Shown piece after piece: positions 21,475 to 31,062 of a stretch of 64,000 bases of DNA. Source of the stretch: Dastarcus helophoroides (taxonomy: Eukaryota; Arthropoda; Insecta; Coleoptera; Bothrideridae); NCBI GenBank assembly GCA_028583605.1, contig CM053329.1, positions 34,992,992 through 35,056,991 of the forward strand, in the 5' to 3' direction. The first letter of the stretch is position 1. Each line of letters begins with the position of its first letter. Under the pieces are notes generated by a model. It was not told the DNA's origin and searched no databases. It saw nothing but the letters and a program-made list of their open reading frames with translations. Both the position numbers and the translations under genes were made by a program.

Positions 21475-22050
21475 GTGTTCTGCAGTCAAATGTCTTGGTA
21501 CCCATCGTGCACAGACTTTACAAAAACCGAGCTTGTTATGGATGATTTGGCGGACAGAGCCATGATTTATATTCAAATCAGATGCTACACCATCTACTAC
21601 TGTAGATGTAGATGTAGATGTAGATGTAGATGTAGATGTAGATGTAGATGTAGATGTAGATGTAGATGTAGATGTAGATGTAGATGTAGATGTAGATGTA
21701 GATGTAGATGTAGATGTAGATGTAGATGTAGATGTAGATGTAGATGTAGATGTAGATGTAGATGTAGATGTAGATGTAGATGTAGATGTGGATATAGATG
21801 TAGGTTCGCTTATTCGCCAGAACCATCTCTCGAGCTTGCTGAATGTTGTCTTCTTTAGTGGAGGTTGATGGCCGTACCTGCTCCCTCTTCATGCGTTATA
21901 CTTGTTTGACTACTTTTAAATTTCTCGAGCTACAAGAACACAGTTTTTCGTGGTGGTGCACTTGCCCCACATTACGATGATAGTCTGCGATGAATGTCTG
22001 ATCCTTTGACACCATCATAGGAATCGGATTACTGTTCGTTGTTCCTCGAT
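21475..22050 (-). pseudogene. mariner transposase N-terminal fragment, module 2, with microsatellite
   Basis: Same mariner segment as module 1: [20 protein letters not shown] before and INHGSVRQIIHNKLGF, KVCARWVPRHLTAEH after a microsatellite at 21601-21811. The order of blocks and both junctions are the same as in module 1, so the two modules were copied as one composite unit. Confidence 0.7.
21601..21811. repeat. (TGTAGA)n hexanucleotide microsatellite, ~31 perfect copies
   Basis: Uninterrupted TGTAGA repeats from 21601 to about 21788, then an imperfect tail (tggatatagatgtagg). The open frames it produces (Cys-Arg repeats on plus, Tyr-Ile repeats on minus) are artefacts. The paralogous site at 20602-20633 has only about five imperfect copies. 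Confidence 0.95.
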
Positions 22051-22600
22051 ATTATTCTCTAGGGCTTGAACCCTCCCGCTTTGGACCACATCAGCTGTCG
22101 GGAGGGTTATGTCTATAACTTCTTGTCTTCTACAGTTCAGGAATGTAGTCTCATTACCTCGATTAAGTATAATGAATTTTGTATCTAAGAGGAATTGATA
22201 AAGACTTTCGTCTTTCTGGTTGATGTCAGAACTGCCCCACGCTACGTGTAGGCTAATAACCTCGATTGAGTATAATGAGTTTTGTACCTAAAAGGAATTG
22301 ATGAAGACTTTCCCCTCTCTGATTAATGTAAGAACTGCCCAACGCCACGTGGCGTGCGTTGGAATCGCATACCAGGAGAAGATTAAGCTTTCTATCCTCA
22401 AAGTATTTAATCGGCCTCCTAATGTCGGACAATAATGGTTCCTGGGTTTAAAAGGGCATATATACTGACGTACTGACGCCACTAGTACTTCCAAAGGATG
22501 GTTATGCAGTTTTGGGCTGACTGTAGTCCAGGACTTTTTAATTAACATTTTAAGTTTCAAGGGTAAGAGGACTCGAGAAAAAACTTGAAATTTTAGGAAC
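22051..22600 (-). pseudogene. LINE endonuclease fragment, module 3
   Basis: Minus strand: HVAWGSSDINQKDESLYQFL, LDTKFIILNRGNETTFLNCR, RQEVIDITLPTADVVQSGRV, and farther left KPRNHYCPTLGGRLNTLRI. This is again the endonuclease of the I-like LINE, this time extending further toward the N-terminus of the protein and without a mariner fragment on its left. Confidence 0.65.
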
Positions 22601-22659
22601 AGGGGATTTTTTTTTTTCTCGGTGAAGGAACATAACCACCTGCAGGCGAGCGGAGCTGC

Positions 22660-23040
22660 TGATGGATAAACCCTTGCAATAGAGGGCTGAAGCACTTATT
22701 GCAATGAATAAAACCAGACTAAACAAAGCACTAGGTTTGCTCACTGGCCACGGGAATTTAAAGGGACACCTGGTTACACTCAACCTAGCAGAAAGCGACC
22801 GATGTCGACTGTGTAGAACTGAACAGGAAACAAGTTTACACATTGTGTTTGCTTGTCGAAATCTTGCCAGATACAGATATAATCTCACTGGCAAAGAAAC
22901 ATTAAAACCAGAAGATCTAAAATATAGGTCAGATGTTAAGCCTGGCTGTAAAGACCGGGATATATAATGCTGACCGAGACTCGAACAAAGGACTTGAATC
23001 TAGATGACATGGCTTATAACGGCCCTGTCAAAATGTGAAA
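22660..23040 (+). pseudogene. I-like LINE C-terminal tail
   Basis: Open frame 22704-22967 with NKALGLLTGHGNLKGHLVTL, ESDRCRLCRTEQETSLHI and VFACRNLARYRYNLTGKE: the C..C…H…C knuckle tail that follows RNase H. It is the best-preserved copy of this tail in the window and closely matches 17880-18060. The 3' non-coding part continues into the palindromic repeats at 23061. Confidence 0.75.
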
Positions 23041-23720
23041 CCAAACTGGAGACTAAACTAGGAGACATTAGACTAAACTAGTCCAATGTCTCCAAGACTT
23101 TCCATAAAATCTAGGATGTTTCTTGGTACTAAGTTGCTAGTTTCCATAGGTATTCGCAAACTTGTGGAAGTTACGAAGGACTTTGAACCTAGGTGACAAG
23201 GAGTATAACGGCCCCCACAAAATATGAAACCAAACTGAAGACTAAACTAGGAGACATTGGACTAAACTAGTCCAATGTCTCCAAGATTTTTCATAAAATC
23301 TAGGATGTTTCTTGGAGCTAAGTTGCCAGTTTCGGCAGGTTTATTTGGGGATAGGATCCTGGCCAGTCCAGAAGCCTCATTGAGGTTTTCTGTTCCCTGA
23401 CAGTAATCTTTCCAACTCTTCTTTTTTAGCGGCGTTTTTGTTTCTCTTCCTGACAACGCACTTTTCTTCAAAGGCCTCCTGTAGGTCAGATGTTGAGCCT
23501 GACTGTAAAGACTGGGATATATAATGATGATGAGACCCGAAAAAACTTGTGGAAGTTATAAAGGACTTGAATCTAGGTGACAGGGCGTATAATGGCCCCC
23601 TCAAAATGTGAAACTAAAATGGAGACTAAACTGGGAGACATTGGACTAAACTAGCCCAATGTCCCCAAGACTTTTTATAAAATCTAGAATGTTTCTTGGA
23701 GCTAAGTTGCTAGTTTCAAT
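23023..23720. repeat. Three direct copies of a LINE 3'-end segment, each with a short palindrome
   Basis: The block tgaaaccaaactggagacta followed by a palindrome and tcataaaatctaggatgttt occurs at about 23035-23140, 23225-23320 and 23605-23705. The palindromes (23061-23093, 23250-23282, 23634-23665) read GGAGACATTGGACTAAACTA then GTCCAATGTCTCC, about 13 bp per arm around actaaacta. Plus-strand and minus-strand LINE 3' ends meet here, so the palindrome may be the junction of two inverted 3' ends. Confidence 0.65.
23262..23604 (-). pseudogene. Internally deleted I-like LINE fragment
   Basis: Minus strand: KKKSWKDYCQGTENLNEASG (the linker just before RT, compare 19750-19840) is joined directly to LAPRNILDFMKNLGDIGLV (the extreme C-terminus, compare 23646-23885). 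RT and RNase H are missing between them. This looks like a deletion derivative or a template-switch product. Confidence 0.55.
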
Positions 23721-23940
23721 AGGTATTCGGTAGGTATTTCGTTCTGGCTCAGACCTTAATATATGCTCCGCTGTCTCGCCCGAAAAATGACAGAATCTAC
23801 ATAAACTGGTATGCCTTTTACCCATTCTCTTGAGGTGGTATCTCAAGGGACAATGACCGATAACAAGACGAGGAATAACCCTCAAATCGTGCTTGGGGAT
23901 GTCGATGTCTTATCTTCTCTGAGGAATATTTGACTAGACA
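23646..23940 (-). pseudogene. I-like LINE C-terminal tail, minus strand
   Basis: Minus strand: RLVIGHCPLRYHLKRMGKRH, TSLCRFCHFSGETAEHILRS, and the end LAPRNILDFIKSLGDIGLV. It has the same knuckle-tail architecture as 22704-22967 but a different LINE subfamily (HYHLKRMG type). 5'-truncated. Confidence 0.7.
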
Positions 23941-24480
23941 TCTTTTCGCTTGTTTTTGACATGAAATATTTTTCCAAAAGATGCTCATCTGTCTCTTGCC
24001 TTAATTGTGGAGCTGCGTTGAGACATGGTTTTTAGAAATACCTAAGAATGATTTGGGTCCACAAAATGATGCTTTGGCTTTCGCAGGACTATCCTCCCAT
24101 TCCCTTGTGACCTGGCACCAATATTAAAGTACCAAAAGAGCTAATAATTTAGACCTGAGCATCAAATACGGGAATAGTACTCCAACTTCAGTCTCAATTC
24201 AGCTTCATAGAGAGTCGGCAACTGATCAAGGTGAAAAGGTGAAAAAAAAAAAGAAACCCCGATCCGTGAGCACTAGCAAGCCTACTTTAGGCAAGGCAAC
24301 ACCCATTTTGTAAAATTGATGACCAAAATAAGACTTGATTTGTATAGTTTCGACTGACTACCTTAGCCCAAAGTTCCAAAAGAGTCGAAATTGCCAAAAA
24401 TATTTTCCTTTGAAATCGGTGAGAATGCTTGCTGCCTTAGCGTAATTTCAAGCCGCAAAATGCGTTATTCCAGTATTTAA
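23941..24480. other. No recognised feature
   Basis: No open frame or repeat I can identify; contains a short poly-A run near 24243. Confidence 0.35.
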
Positions 24481-24484
24481 ATCC

Positions 24485-24718
24485 ATGGCTCGACAAGCCC
24501 AAAGTAAGAGGACGTCTAATGTCACATATTGGCGACCAAGACAAACCAAGGGCAGCGCGGAAAGTCCACAAAGAAGATTGCTTGATGATATCAGGATGCA
24601 AGCAGGAAATAGGTGGTTTCAGTTAGCACGGGACAGACCAGCATGGAAGAGGCCTACCTTCAGGAGTGGACAGAAAATGGCTGAGAAAGAAGAAGAAGAG
24701 AGAACTAAGGAATCATGA
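24485..24718 (+). pseudogene. LINE C-terminal fragment
   Basis: Plus-strand frame with RRLLDDIRMQAGNRWFQLAR and DRPAWKRPTF. This is the pattern W.DDI...AG..W...A.DR..W found at the very end of endonuclease-RT LINE proteins. Upstream RT sequence is absent; likely a 5'-truncated insertion with the tail ..EKEEEERTKES. Confidence 0.6.
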
Positions 24719-26567
24719 CAAAACAGTTACATAACATAATTTTCGTGAAAAACTTCTTTGTGACAGACGGACGGAGCCTTAAAAATTGTGTTGATGATTC
24801 TGCTTCTTTAATATCTCATCAGCTTCCTGCGTAATTGTTGGGAAATTGATTTTAACAATAAATGTATATGATTAATTTAACTTAGAATTCTGGACAAAAA
24901 GCTCGGACTAGAACATGTTAAACTATTAATCATGGCAGCTCCGTTGCAGAACGGCTAGTTAAATTAATAACGAATTTAAACGATGCGGACAGTTTGGGTA
25001 AAATAATAGCTTATAATTCATATATCACCTACAGCTTGGTAGACTCAATAAATTAAATCCTAAATTTCCCCCCTATCTTCTGTCAGCTAAATTTACGCCG
25101 ATATATAATAATTGAACCAAATAATACAGAGGCCAACGCAAAAAGTATGGGTATTTTCGGACGGTTAACAACTTCCAAATATAAACTTATATTGAGAGGA
25201 TGAGAGCCAATATCCTCAGGTTTAGTCAACAAACCCTCCTGTATGTAATATTCAATGGATTGTGTGATTGAAGAGCTCCACGTGTCAAAATTCCCTCTTT
25301 AAGTGCGGAGATAAACACTTCAAGTAAAATTGTATACGTATTCGACACAAGAAGATTATTTTAACGAAAAAATAAGAATGATTGCGTTTCGTTCATGGTT
25401 TCAATCAAATTCATCTAAATGTTGATAACACTTTGATAAAGTTGAATTTACTTCAAGCATAAAATTACGAAGTTTCCTGAAAGATTTTTAGAGAATTCCT
25501 AAATTTAACTTTAAAGCGAAATAAATAGAAAAACATTAAATGAAAATGTAAAATTTTTCTCTCCACTGATTTCTATCTAAGGCCAACGTCTCGTTTCATA
25601 AATAAAAAGAGTTTAATTAAAAAAGTCCTACGATCCAATCGCTCGACTTTATAAATACACTCGTTTACAATTCCGAGTGACATTTAATTAAATACAGTTT
25701 TAACTGCATCAGACTGAGTCAAAGTCTTTAGAATTTACACTTTTGATGTTTTCTTTATTCTAATAACTATCTGTATTATCTGTCATCTGTTGTATTGCAT
25801 TTTCCTGATATATAAACAGGACAGCGTGTAAACATATATCTTGTAATTTCTTCGTTTACTGCTTGTTAAAATGCAAATATATGTAAAACCGCAGGCTGCA
25901 TTAAACAAAGTAAAACACTCAACTGCTTTGTAAATATGTTAAAGTTTAGTCATTTGATCTGGCAACCCACTTTAAACGCCTACCGTAACTATTTTTTATT
26001 AATACGCAGTTCTATATGGAGCGACTGATAATTGCAGAAAATCACTATTATTATCGTACTTTATATCATTCATTAAGTCTAAGCACTGCCAAAGAGGTTT
26101 CCTTTTCATTTTCGAAGGTAAATCCTGCAAAGTATATGGCTTTGTCTCGCCATTTCCTTCTGCTGAAGTCTCGTTTGCGGAATGGGAGTTATATACAAAA
26201 GCCTCTGGCATAAACTTCAAGATATTGATTCTGATGCGTCGCCAGACTGGAAGGAAAATAAAGAAAGCAACACGTCAACTTTGCCCCAAACGGCAATGAT
26301 AAATTTCTGTTTCTTTGACACCGACAAACATTAGCTGCGGTCGAATAAAACTCTTCTTTCCCAAAATAAAATGAGGTTTATGAGTATGTAACTGAAAACC
26401 CAATGATTCTGGTTTTTAGGAATTATTTTCTGTACGATTACTGTTGGAAATTTTTAGTCGGGGTATTTTCGCTATTATTAAATGCAAAAAGGTATGAACC
26501 GAAATTTGTTTTTAAAAATTTATCGGTACAAGATACATATATGAAAGTTATTAACTATTTTTCTCTA
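24719..26567. other. No recognised feature
   Basis: Unique-looking sequence, less biased toward the TTTCGA motif than other gaps. Overlapping short frames at 25999-26220 and 26016-26213, and a 67-codon frame at 26403-26606, show no domain and no splice context I would trust. Confidence 0.35.
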
Positions 26568-26729
26568 ATGCGCAGACCATTAGGTTTGAACATTTATCAG
26601 ATTTGAACTTTGGAAACCAAAGACCGATTTCGATCTTGTTAGATCTCGTCGGATTTCGTTAAATCGAAATCGGTATTTGGTTTCGAAACTTCAAATCTAA
26701 TAAATGTTTAAACCTGTTGGTCTGTGCAT
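26568..26729. repeat. Foldback (MITE-like) hairpin, ~67-bp arms
   Basis: Left arm 26568-26634 (ATGCGCAGACCATTAGGTTT to ACCGATTTCGAT) and right arm 26663-26729 pair along their length with few mismatches; the right arm reverse-complemented begins ATGCACAGACCAACAGGTTT. The loop is about 28 bp. It could be a miniature inverted-repeat element or a hairpin RNA locus. No target duplication is obvious. Confidence 0.75.
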
Positions 26730-26822
26730 AAGAATCCTTGTCTTCTAGGAACTTTTCTAAGAGAGCAACTGCTTCGGTAGGTGGCAGTGTTTCAACTGTT
26801 GGTATTTCAGGAACTTATGATT

Positions 26823-26882
26823 CACTATACACTCCTAGAGGCTTGCATGAATTTGCAGTCTAGTTTGTATTCTACTTGAAAA
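26823..26882 (+). repeat. Second copy of the repeat seen at 1372-1445
   Basis: Shares gcatgaatttgcagtctag and ttgtattctacttg with 1380-1425. Joined directly to the truncated end of the mariner that starts at 26883, replacing that element's right terminal repeat. Confidence 0.5.
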
Positions 26883-27599
26883 CTATTTTTCTAGATAATC
26901 TCCTGATTTTGTTATGCATTTTTCCCAACGGATTGGGAGTTTTTTAATGCCAGTTAGATTCAGGGGTGTAATGGTGGACCCAAATCTCATCACTTAACGA
27001 TACGTTGTAAAAACCATCATCTTCACGTTGAAAACCTCCAAGATGGCGTTGACAAACCTCCAGACGTTGTTGTTTTCTTTCATCAGTCAAAAGACGAGAT
27101 ACCCAGCTGTCAGAAATTTTTCGAAACCCCAGCTCATTTGTAATGATGGATTGAACACTCCCAAAACCTATCTTTATCTGAGCTGCAATTTCACTAACAG
27201 TTAAACGACGATCGCCTTCCAAAAGGCGATGAACAGCGTTAATCTTGTCAGCAGTTACACTGGTCCGAGGACGACGGGTCTGGGGTTCATTTTCAACTTG
27301 AGTTCGTCTTTCCAAAAAATTTTTGTGCCATTCATACGCTTGAGTTTACTTCAAACAAGTATCCTCAAACTAAAAAACTTCTAGTCTACGAAAACTTTCG
27401 GCTGGCTTTACACCTTCAACGGCATGAAATTTAATAATAATGAGCTACGCAACGTGCGGATGAACCTCTTGTTCATTCATTGTATTTACGCAGGAAGTCA
27501 TGTGATATCCCCACCTAACATGTCTAAGAGTATGCGCACACTCCCGACGCCCTCATAGCGGCATGATAAAAATTCCGATTCATATTTGATTTACCCTCA
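26883..27599 (-). mobile_element. mariner, arm A copy, truncated and internally deleted
   Basis: The right terminal repeat is present (27570-27599; reads GAGGGTAAATCAAATATGAAT on minus, TA at 27600-27601). Minus-strand coding starts at ATG 27478-27480 (MNEQEVHPHVA, several stops), followed by an open 123-codon stretch 26944-27315. That stretch has PRTSVTADKINAVHRLLEGD, RRLTVSEIAAQIKIGFGSVQ, ITNELGFRKISDSWVSRLLT and the first catalytic Asp in SLSDEIWVHHY. The catalytic centre with the second and third Asp is deleted; only PRxK..ITKSGD-like 3' remnants remain. The same insertion exists in arm B, so it predates the duplication. Confidence 0.8.
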
Positions 27600-27980
27600 T
27601 ATTATTTTACAGCTCCCAGAGCTAGGTTGTCAACTATACTTTACAACAAAGTATCTTGCCTTATATTAAATATACTTTATACTTTTCCATAAAAATAAAG
27701 CGTGCGAAAATACTTTATTTCGATTCTATAATGTTATACATTATTTTTATCAAAATTCCATTCCAGATTTGAACTTTTTAATATTGCAAGTTTAAAATTA
27801 AACTTGGAGCTTTAGAAAAAAATTGCAATTCAGAGAATAAAGTCTAAGTTTGGAGTTGGAAATGGTAATAATGGAAAAAATTAAACATTGCCAGTTTATG
27901 ATAACGAAGGCTTCCACGGCCAGAGTCAGTACAGGATATACTTCTTCCGGGATTGGACTGTGTCAAAGAACTACTAAAAG

Positions 27981-28025
27981 TGTTCGACGTTTCGCCCACC
28001 ATCGTGGGGGGCTTCTTCAGGAACA
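27981..28025 (-). ncRNA. Hammerhead ribozyme motif of Penelope-like element (minus copy)
   Basis: On the minus strand: stem I TGTTC/GAACA (5 bp), core CTGAAGA, one extra A, a GC-rich stem II (GCCC…GGGC), GAAA, and the 2-bp self-complementary stem III in ACGT, with cleavage predicted after GTC. Hammerheads with this minimal stem III are known from the terminal repeats of Penelope-like elements. All pairing positions are intact in this copy. Confidence 0.7.
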
Positions 28026-28204
28026 AAGAAAGAAAAATAGATGAAAAGAGGAATATGAGGGAATATGCAAAAAAAAAGAAAAATAAAAAGGCCAATTTCA
28101 AAACATCAGAGCACGGTAACTCAGTATGTCCACCATACCAGAGGCGAAACTCTTCTGACAGAAAAGAGGGAAAGGGAAACTATATATACCACGCGTCTAT
28201 GCGA

Positions 28205-28912
28205 TCACTTCCGAAGATTTCCGATGGTTGGTTTCCAGATGGAGGAAAGCATGTAACCTTCGTCTCTGTTGATGTTATTGGGGAATTTTTGGATTTCGAT
28301 GGCCTCGCGTATCTTCCTATTATAGTAATTGGGAATATTGGATATAATAGAAATATTATCAAAGAGAATCTTATGTCCGGTCTCATGTTGATGTTCGGCA
28401 ATGGCTGACTGCGAAGATAAACCAGACCTAAGACACCGTTGGTGCTCGGATATTCGCGTCTTAAATGATCGCCCCGTTTCTCCGATGTACACTGAACCAC
28501 AAGAACAAGGAACCCTATACACGCCATTAGAACAAAAGGATGAACTTTTATCTTTGGGAGATGGGAGGAGCTGTTGGATCTTTGAGGATGATGAAAAAGT
28601 GGGTTTAATGTTGTGTTTTCTCAATAATTTTCCGATTTGATCTGTTACTCCGCGAACATAAGGAAGAAAGGCTTTAGAAGAAACTATTGAATTTTGTGAA
28701 GGGCGAGGGGTAGGGTGAAGATGTCGTTTAATGACAGTTTCAATGTCGAGCGATTTGTAACCATTGTTGCGGAGGTTGAAACGAATATTGTTCAACTCGT
28801 CTGAAAGATTTATTGGTTGGGAAATTGCTACAGCTCGTGAAACCAGTGAATTTATGACGGAACGTTTTTGGGAAGGGTGATGATGGGACTCTGCATGCCT
28901 AAACTGCCTAAA
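28205..28912 (-). pseudogene. Penelope-like element GIY-YIG endonuclease C-terminus
   Basis: One open minus-strand frame from the truncation point near 28912 to the stop at 28205. It begins QFRHAESHHHPSQKRSVINS, the linker after the Penelope-type RT, passes NNIRFNLRNNGYKSLDIETV, and reaches the GIY-YIG nuclease. There the GIY block is NGVYRVPC with a CSC pair, the YIG block VYIGETGRSFKTRISEHQR (catalytic Arg present), then AIAEHQHETGHKI (conserved His) and REAIEIQKFPNNINRDEGY (catalytic Glu). The nuclease domain itself has no lesion; only the RT is lost. The first in-frame TTG at 28793-28795 is not the real start. Confidence 0.85.
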
Positions 28913-29255
28913 CTTTCTTTTGTACCAAGTTTCAATTCAGAAGAGTTTCGCCTCTGGTATGGTGGACATACTGAGTTACCGTGCTCTTCTATCTAAACTT
29001 TCTTATCCTTTGTACCAATTTTCAATTCAGAAGAGTTTCGCCTCTGGTATGGTGGACCGTGGTGAGTTACTGTGCTCTGATGTTTTGAAATTGGCCTTTT
29101 TATTTTTCTTTTTTTTTGCATATTCCCTCATATTCCTCTTTGCATCTATTTTTCTTTCTTTGTTCCTGAAGAAGCCCTCTACGATGGTGGGGGAAACGTC
29201 GAACACTTTTAGTAGTTCTTTGACACGGTCCAATCCCGGAAGAAGTATATCCTGT
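28913..29255 (+). repeat. Penelope-like terminal region, inverted copy, with an internal tandem duplication
   Basis: The segment from agaagagtttcgcctctggt onward matches the reverse complement of 27950-28160. Within it 28919-28990 and 29008-29075 are tandem copies of the same ~85-bp stretch. It ends gaagaagtatatcctgt at the target duplication. Confidence 0.75.
29161..29205 (+). ncRNA. Hammerhead ribozyme motif of Penelope-like element (plus copy)
   Basis: TGTTC (29161-29165), CTGAAGA (29166-29172), an extra A, stem II with loop ACGAT, GAAA (29193-29196), CGTC, and GAACA (29201-29205), which pairs with the first 5 nt. Two stem II changes relative to the minus copy (cccccc to ccctct; gtgggc to gggggg) weaken but do not remove the helix. 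Confidence 0.65.
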
Positions 29256-29267
29256 ATTGCCAGTTTA

Positions 29268-30907
29268 AAGTAAATTTATAGTTTATGAAAAAAGTCAAAT
29301 TTACTGTAGAAACCATCAATATTTCAACATTTTTTGTAAACATTTTTTAAGTTTTGAGAGAAATTTAGAAAAGATATGTTAAAATTTTTCGAAGTGCAGA
29401 GTTCAAACTTAATTTTTTTAAGAGGAAGTCGATATTTTTAGACAAAAACGCAAAACATATTTGAAATAGTATTTATTTCAACAAAAAAAAAGCTTCGAAA
29501 CCAAATCAAAACAAAACATATTTTTCAAAATTTCGACTTTAATCCCAAGATTTTGACTTTTGTAGAAGTTTTACATTTCTAAGGCAAAAATTTAATAGTA
29601 GAAATGTTCTCATAATTCAGAGTTTAAATTTGATATTTCTAAGGTTAAAAAATTGTAATAATTTTTTAATAATGTCAAGTTTTTCTCAAAAATGCGATTT
29701 TTTTTTGCTCGAAATTTCGATATGATAATAAAAAAAATAAAAAGAAGACATACTGAGCTAAAACTACAATTTTCGCAATTAATGTTAAATTTTTAATTCT
29801 GAATTTGACTTTTCAAAAAGTTTTCTTTTTTACGGTTTAGAAGTTTCGAAAAGAAAGTGGAAATCTTGAAATTAAAGTTAAAGTGGTAAAAATAACGATT
29901 CTTAAGTTAGAATTTTGAGCAAAAGTAAACAATTTTTAATTTAAACTGAAAATTTGTTTAAGAAAAAACAAAATTTACACACAGAATTCTCAAATTATTT
30001 GGTTTAAAAATTTGAAGTGACTTTGACACAAAAGTTTAAATTTTGTGTAAAACCTTACATTTGTAAAAAAATGGAGTTTAAAATGAATTCTCAGGAAAAA
30101 TTCAAATGAAACCCTGAACTACCTATTATAAACCATCGAAATTTTGGGACTGAATTCAAAATTTCTTGCCAAAAGATAAAAATCTTGAAAGAAAAGCCAA
30201 ATTATTTATCTAAAAGTTTTTTCAAAATTAAGTTTTCAAGTTTTAAGTAATGGTTAAATATTGGAAAAGTTATTATAGTTTCAAAGTAACTACCTAACAT
30301 GATATATTCAAACTGGGAAATCTGTATAAAATTTTATTAAATTTCTAGTTTTTCTCGAAATATTGGCTTGAAATTTTGTGTCAACTTCGTTTCATTTTAG
30401 AAATGTTGAGTTGTTTCTTTTGACATTTGATTTTTTTAATGGAAATTTTCGCTTCCTATTTGTTGTTGTTAATCGAAATTTTTTAAATATATGTATATTT
30501 AAAGTTAAAGTCAAAATATCAAGTTAAAATGTGGAATGGGTTTAATTTACTAAAGAAAACATTTTCTCAAAATTTCCTTATGTTAGTTTTTTTGGAACGT
30601 TTTGCTTACTCTCTCTAAATTCAAGAATAAACCATAAAAATTTAAGGATTTTTTACATAAATAAATTCGAAGTATTTATCAAATATCAAGAGTTTTCTTA
30701 AAATTCGTTTTAAACCTAAAGCTTAATTTCAAAATTTCGACTTAAAACTAGAAATGCAAGATTCTTTTTTAGAAATTATGACTTAATTTTTAAAAAATAT
30801 CGACTTTCATCCAAAAGTTGGAAGCTGAAAATTCGAAATGCCAAATTTTTTCACAAAATGTTTGTTAAAACTCAGCTTTTTTTCAATAATTTTACATTTT
30901 TTCGTAA
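29268..30907. other. AT-rich sequence of arm A
   Basis: No gene. Degenerate TTTCGAAATTTTGAC-type sequence, collinear in inverted orientation with 36950-41380 minus the insertions there. Confidence 0.6.
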
Positions 30908-30917
30908 TTTGGTTTTT

Positions 30918-31062
30918 GATATCTCTCTGAAGATAATAGCTTGGCTATTGAAACGCGTTAGAGCAACCTTTGTTATATTTTTTAATCTTTCTTGGTTTCA
31001 GAGGACAAGATTTTTATTTCACTTTTTGAAAATAACCAAAGAGCAGTCCGTTCCACCAAAAT
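30918..31062 (+). mobile_element. 145-bp hammerhead-bearing mobile element with target duplication
   Basis: Flanked by the 10-bp direct repeat TTTGGTTTTT (30908-30917 and 31063-31072). The corresponding place in arm B (aaaaaccaaa, 36937-36946, reverse strand) has the target once and no insert. The element starts GATATCTCTCTGAAG, directly with the hammerhead-like motif, and continues acgcgttagagcaacc, ttaatctttcttggtttcag, ggacaagatttttatttc. It ends cagtccgttccaccaaaat. There is no open frame, no poly-A tail and no terminal inverted repeat. This copy defines the ends of the repeat family seen at ten other places in the window. Confidence 0.85.
30923..30963 (+). ncRNA. Hammerhead-ribozyme-like motif, best-bounded copy
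   Basis: Stem I CTCT/AGAG, core CTGAAGA (30927-30933), an extra T, stem II AATAGC-TTG-GCTATT (6 bp perfect), GAAA (30950-30953), palindromic stem III ACGCGT, predicted cleavage after GTT at 30959. Compared with GATAGC/GCTATC in other copies, the outer stem II pair has changed from G-C to A-T on both strands, a compensatory change that keeps the helix. Confidence 0.65.

Larger units (their letters stand above)
27899..29255 (-). mobile_element. Penelope-like retroelement insertion, 5'-truncated with an inverted second copy
   Basis: Bounded by the 12-bp direct repeat ATTGCCAGTTTA (27887-27898 and 29256-29267). Arm B has the uninterrupted site once (taaactggcaat, 41380-41391), so this is a true insertion with a target duplication. 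The left part (27899-28912) is a minus-strand 3' end with endonuclease coding sequence and terminal hammerhead motif. The right part (28913-29255) is the terminal region in plus orientation. Such mixed-orientation, 5'-truncated structures are common for Penelope-like elements. RT is missing. Confidence 0.85.

Noticed and set aside
21424..21892. Long open frames with Cys-Arg repeats (plus) and Tyr-Ile repeats (minus)
   Set aside because: They are translations of the TGTAGA microsatellite, not a gene.
22288..22894. Minus-strand frames of 114-135 codons
   Set aside because: The first is part of the decayed LINE endonuclease; the second is antisense to the LINE tail at 22704-22967.
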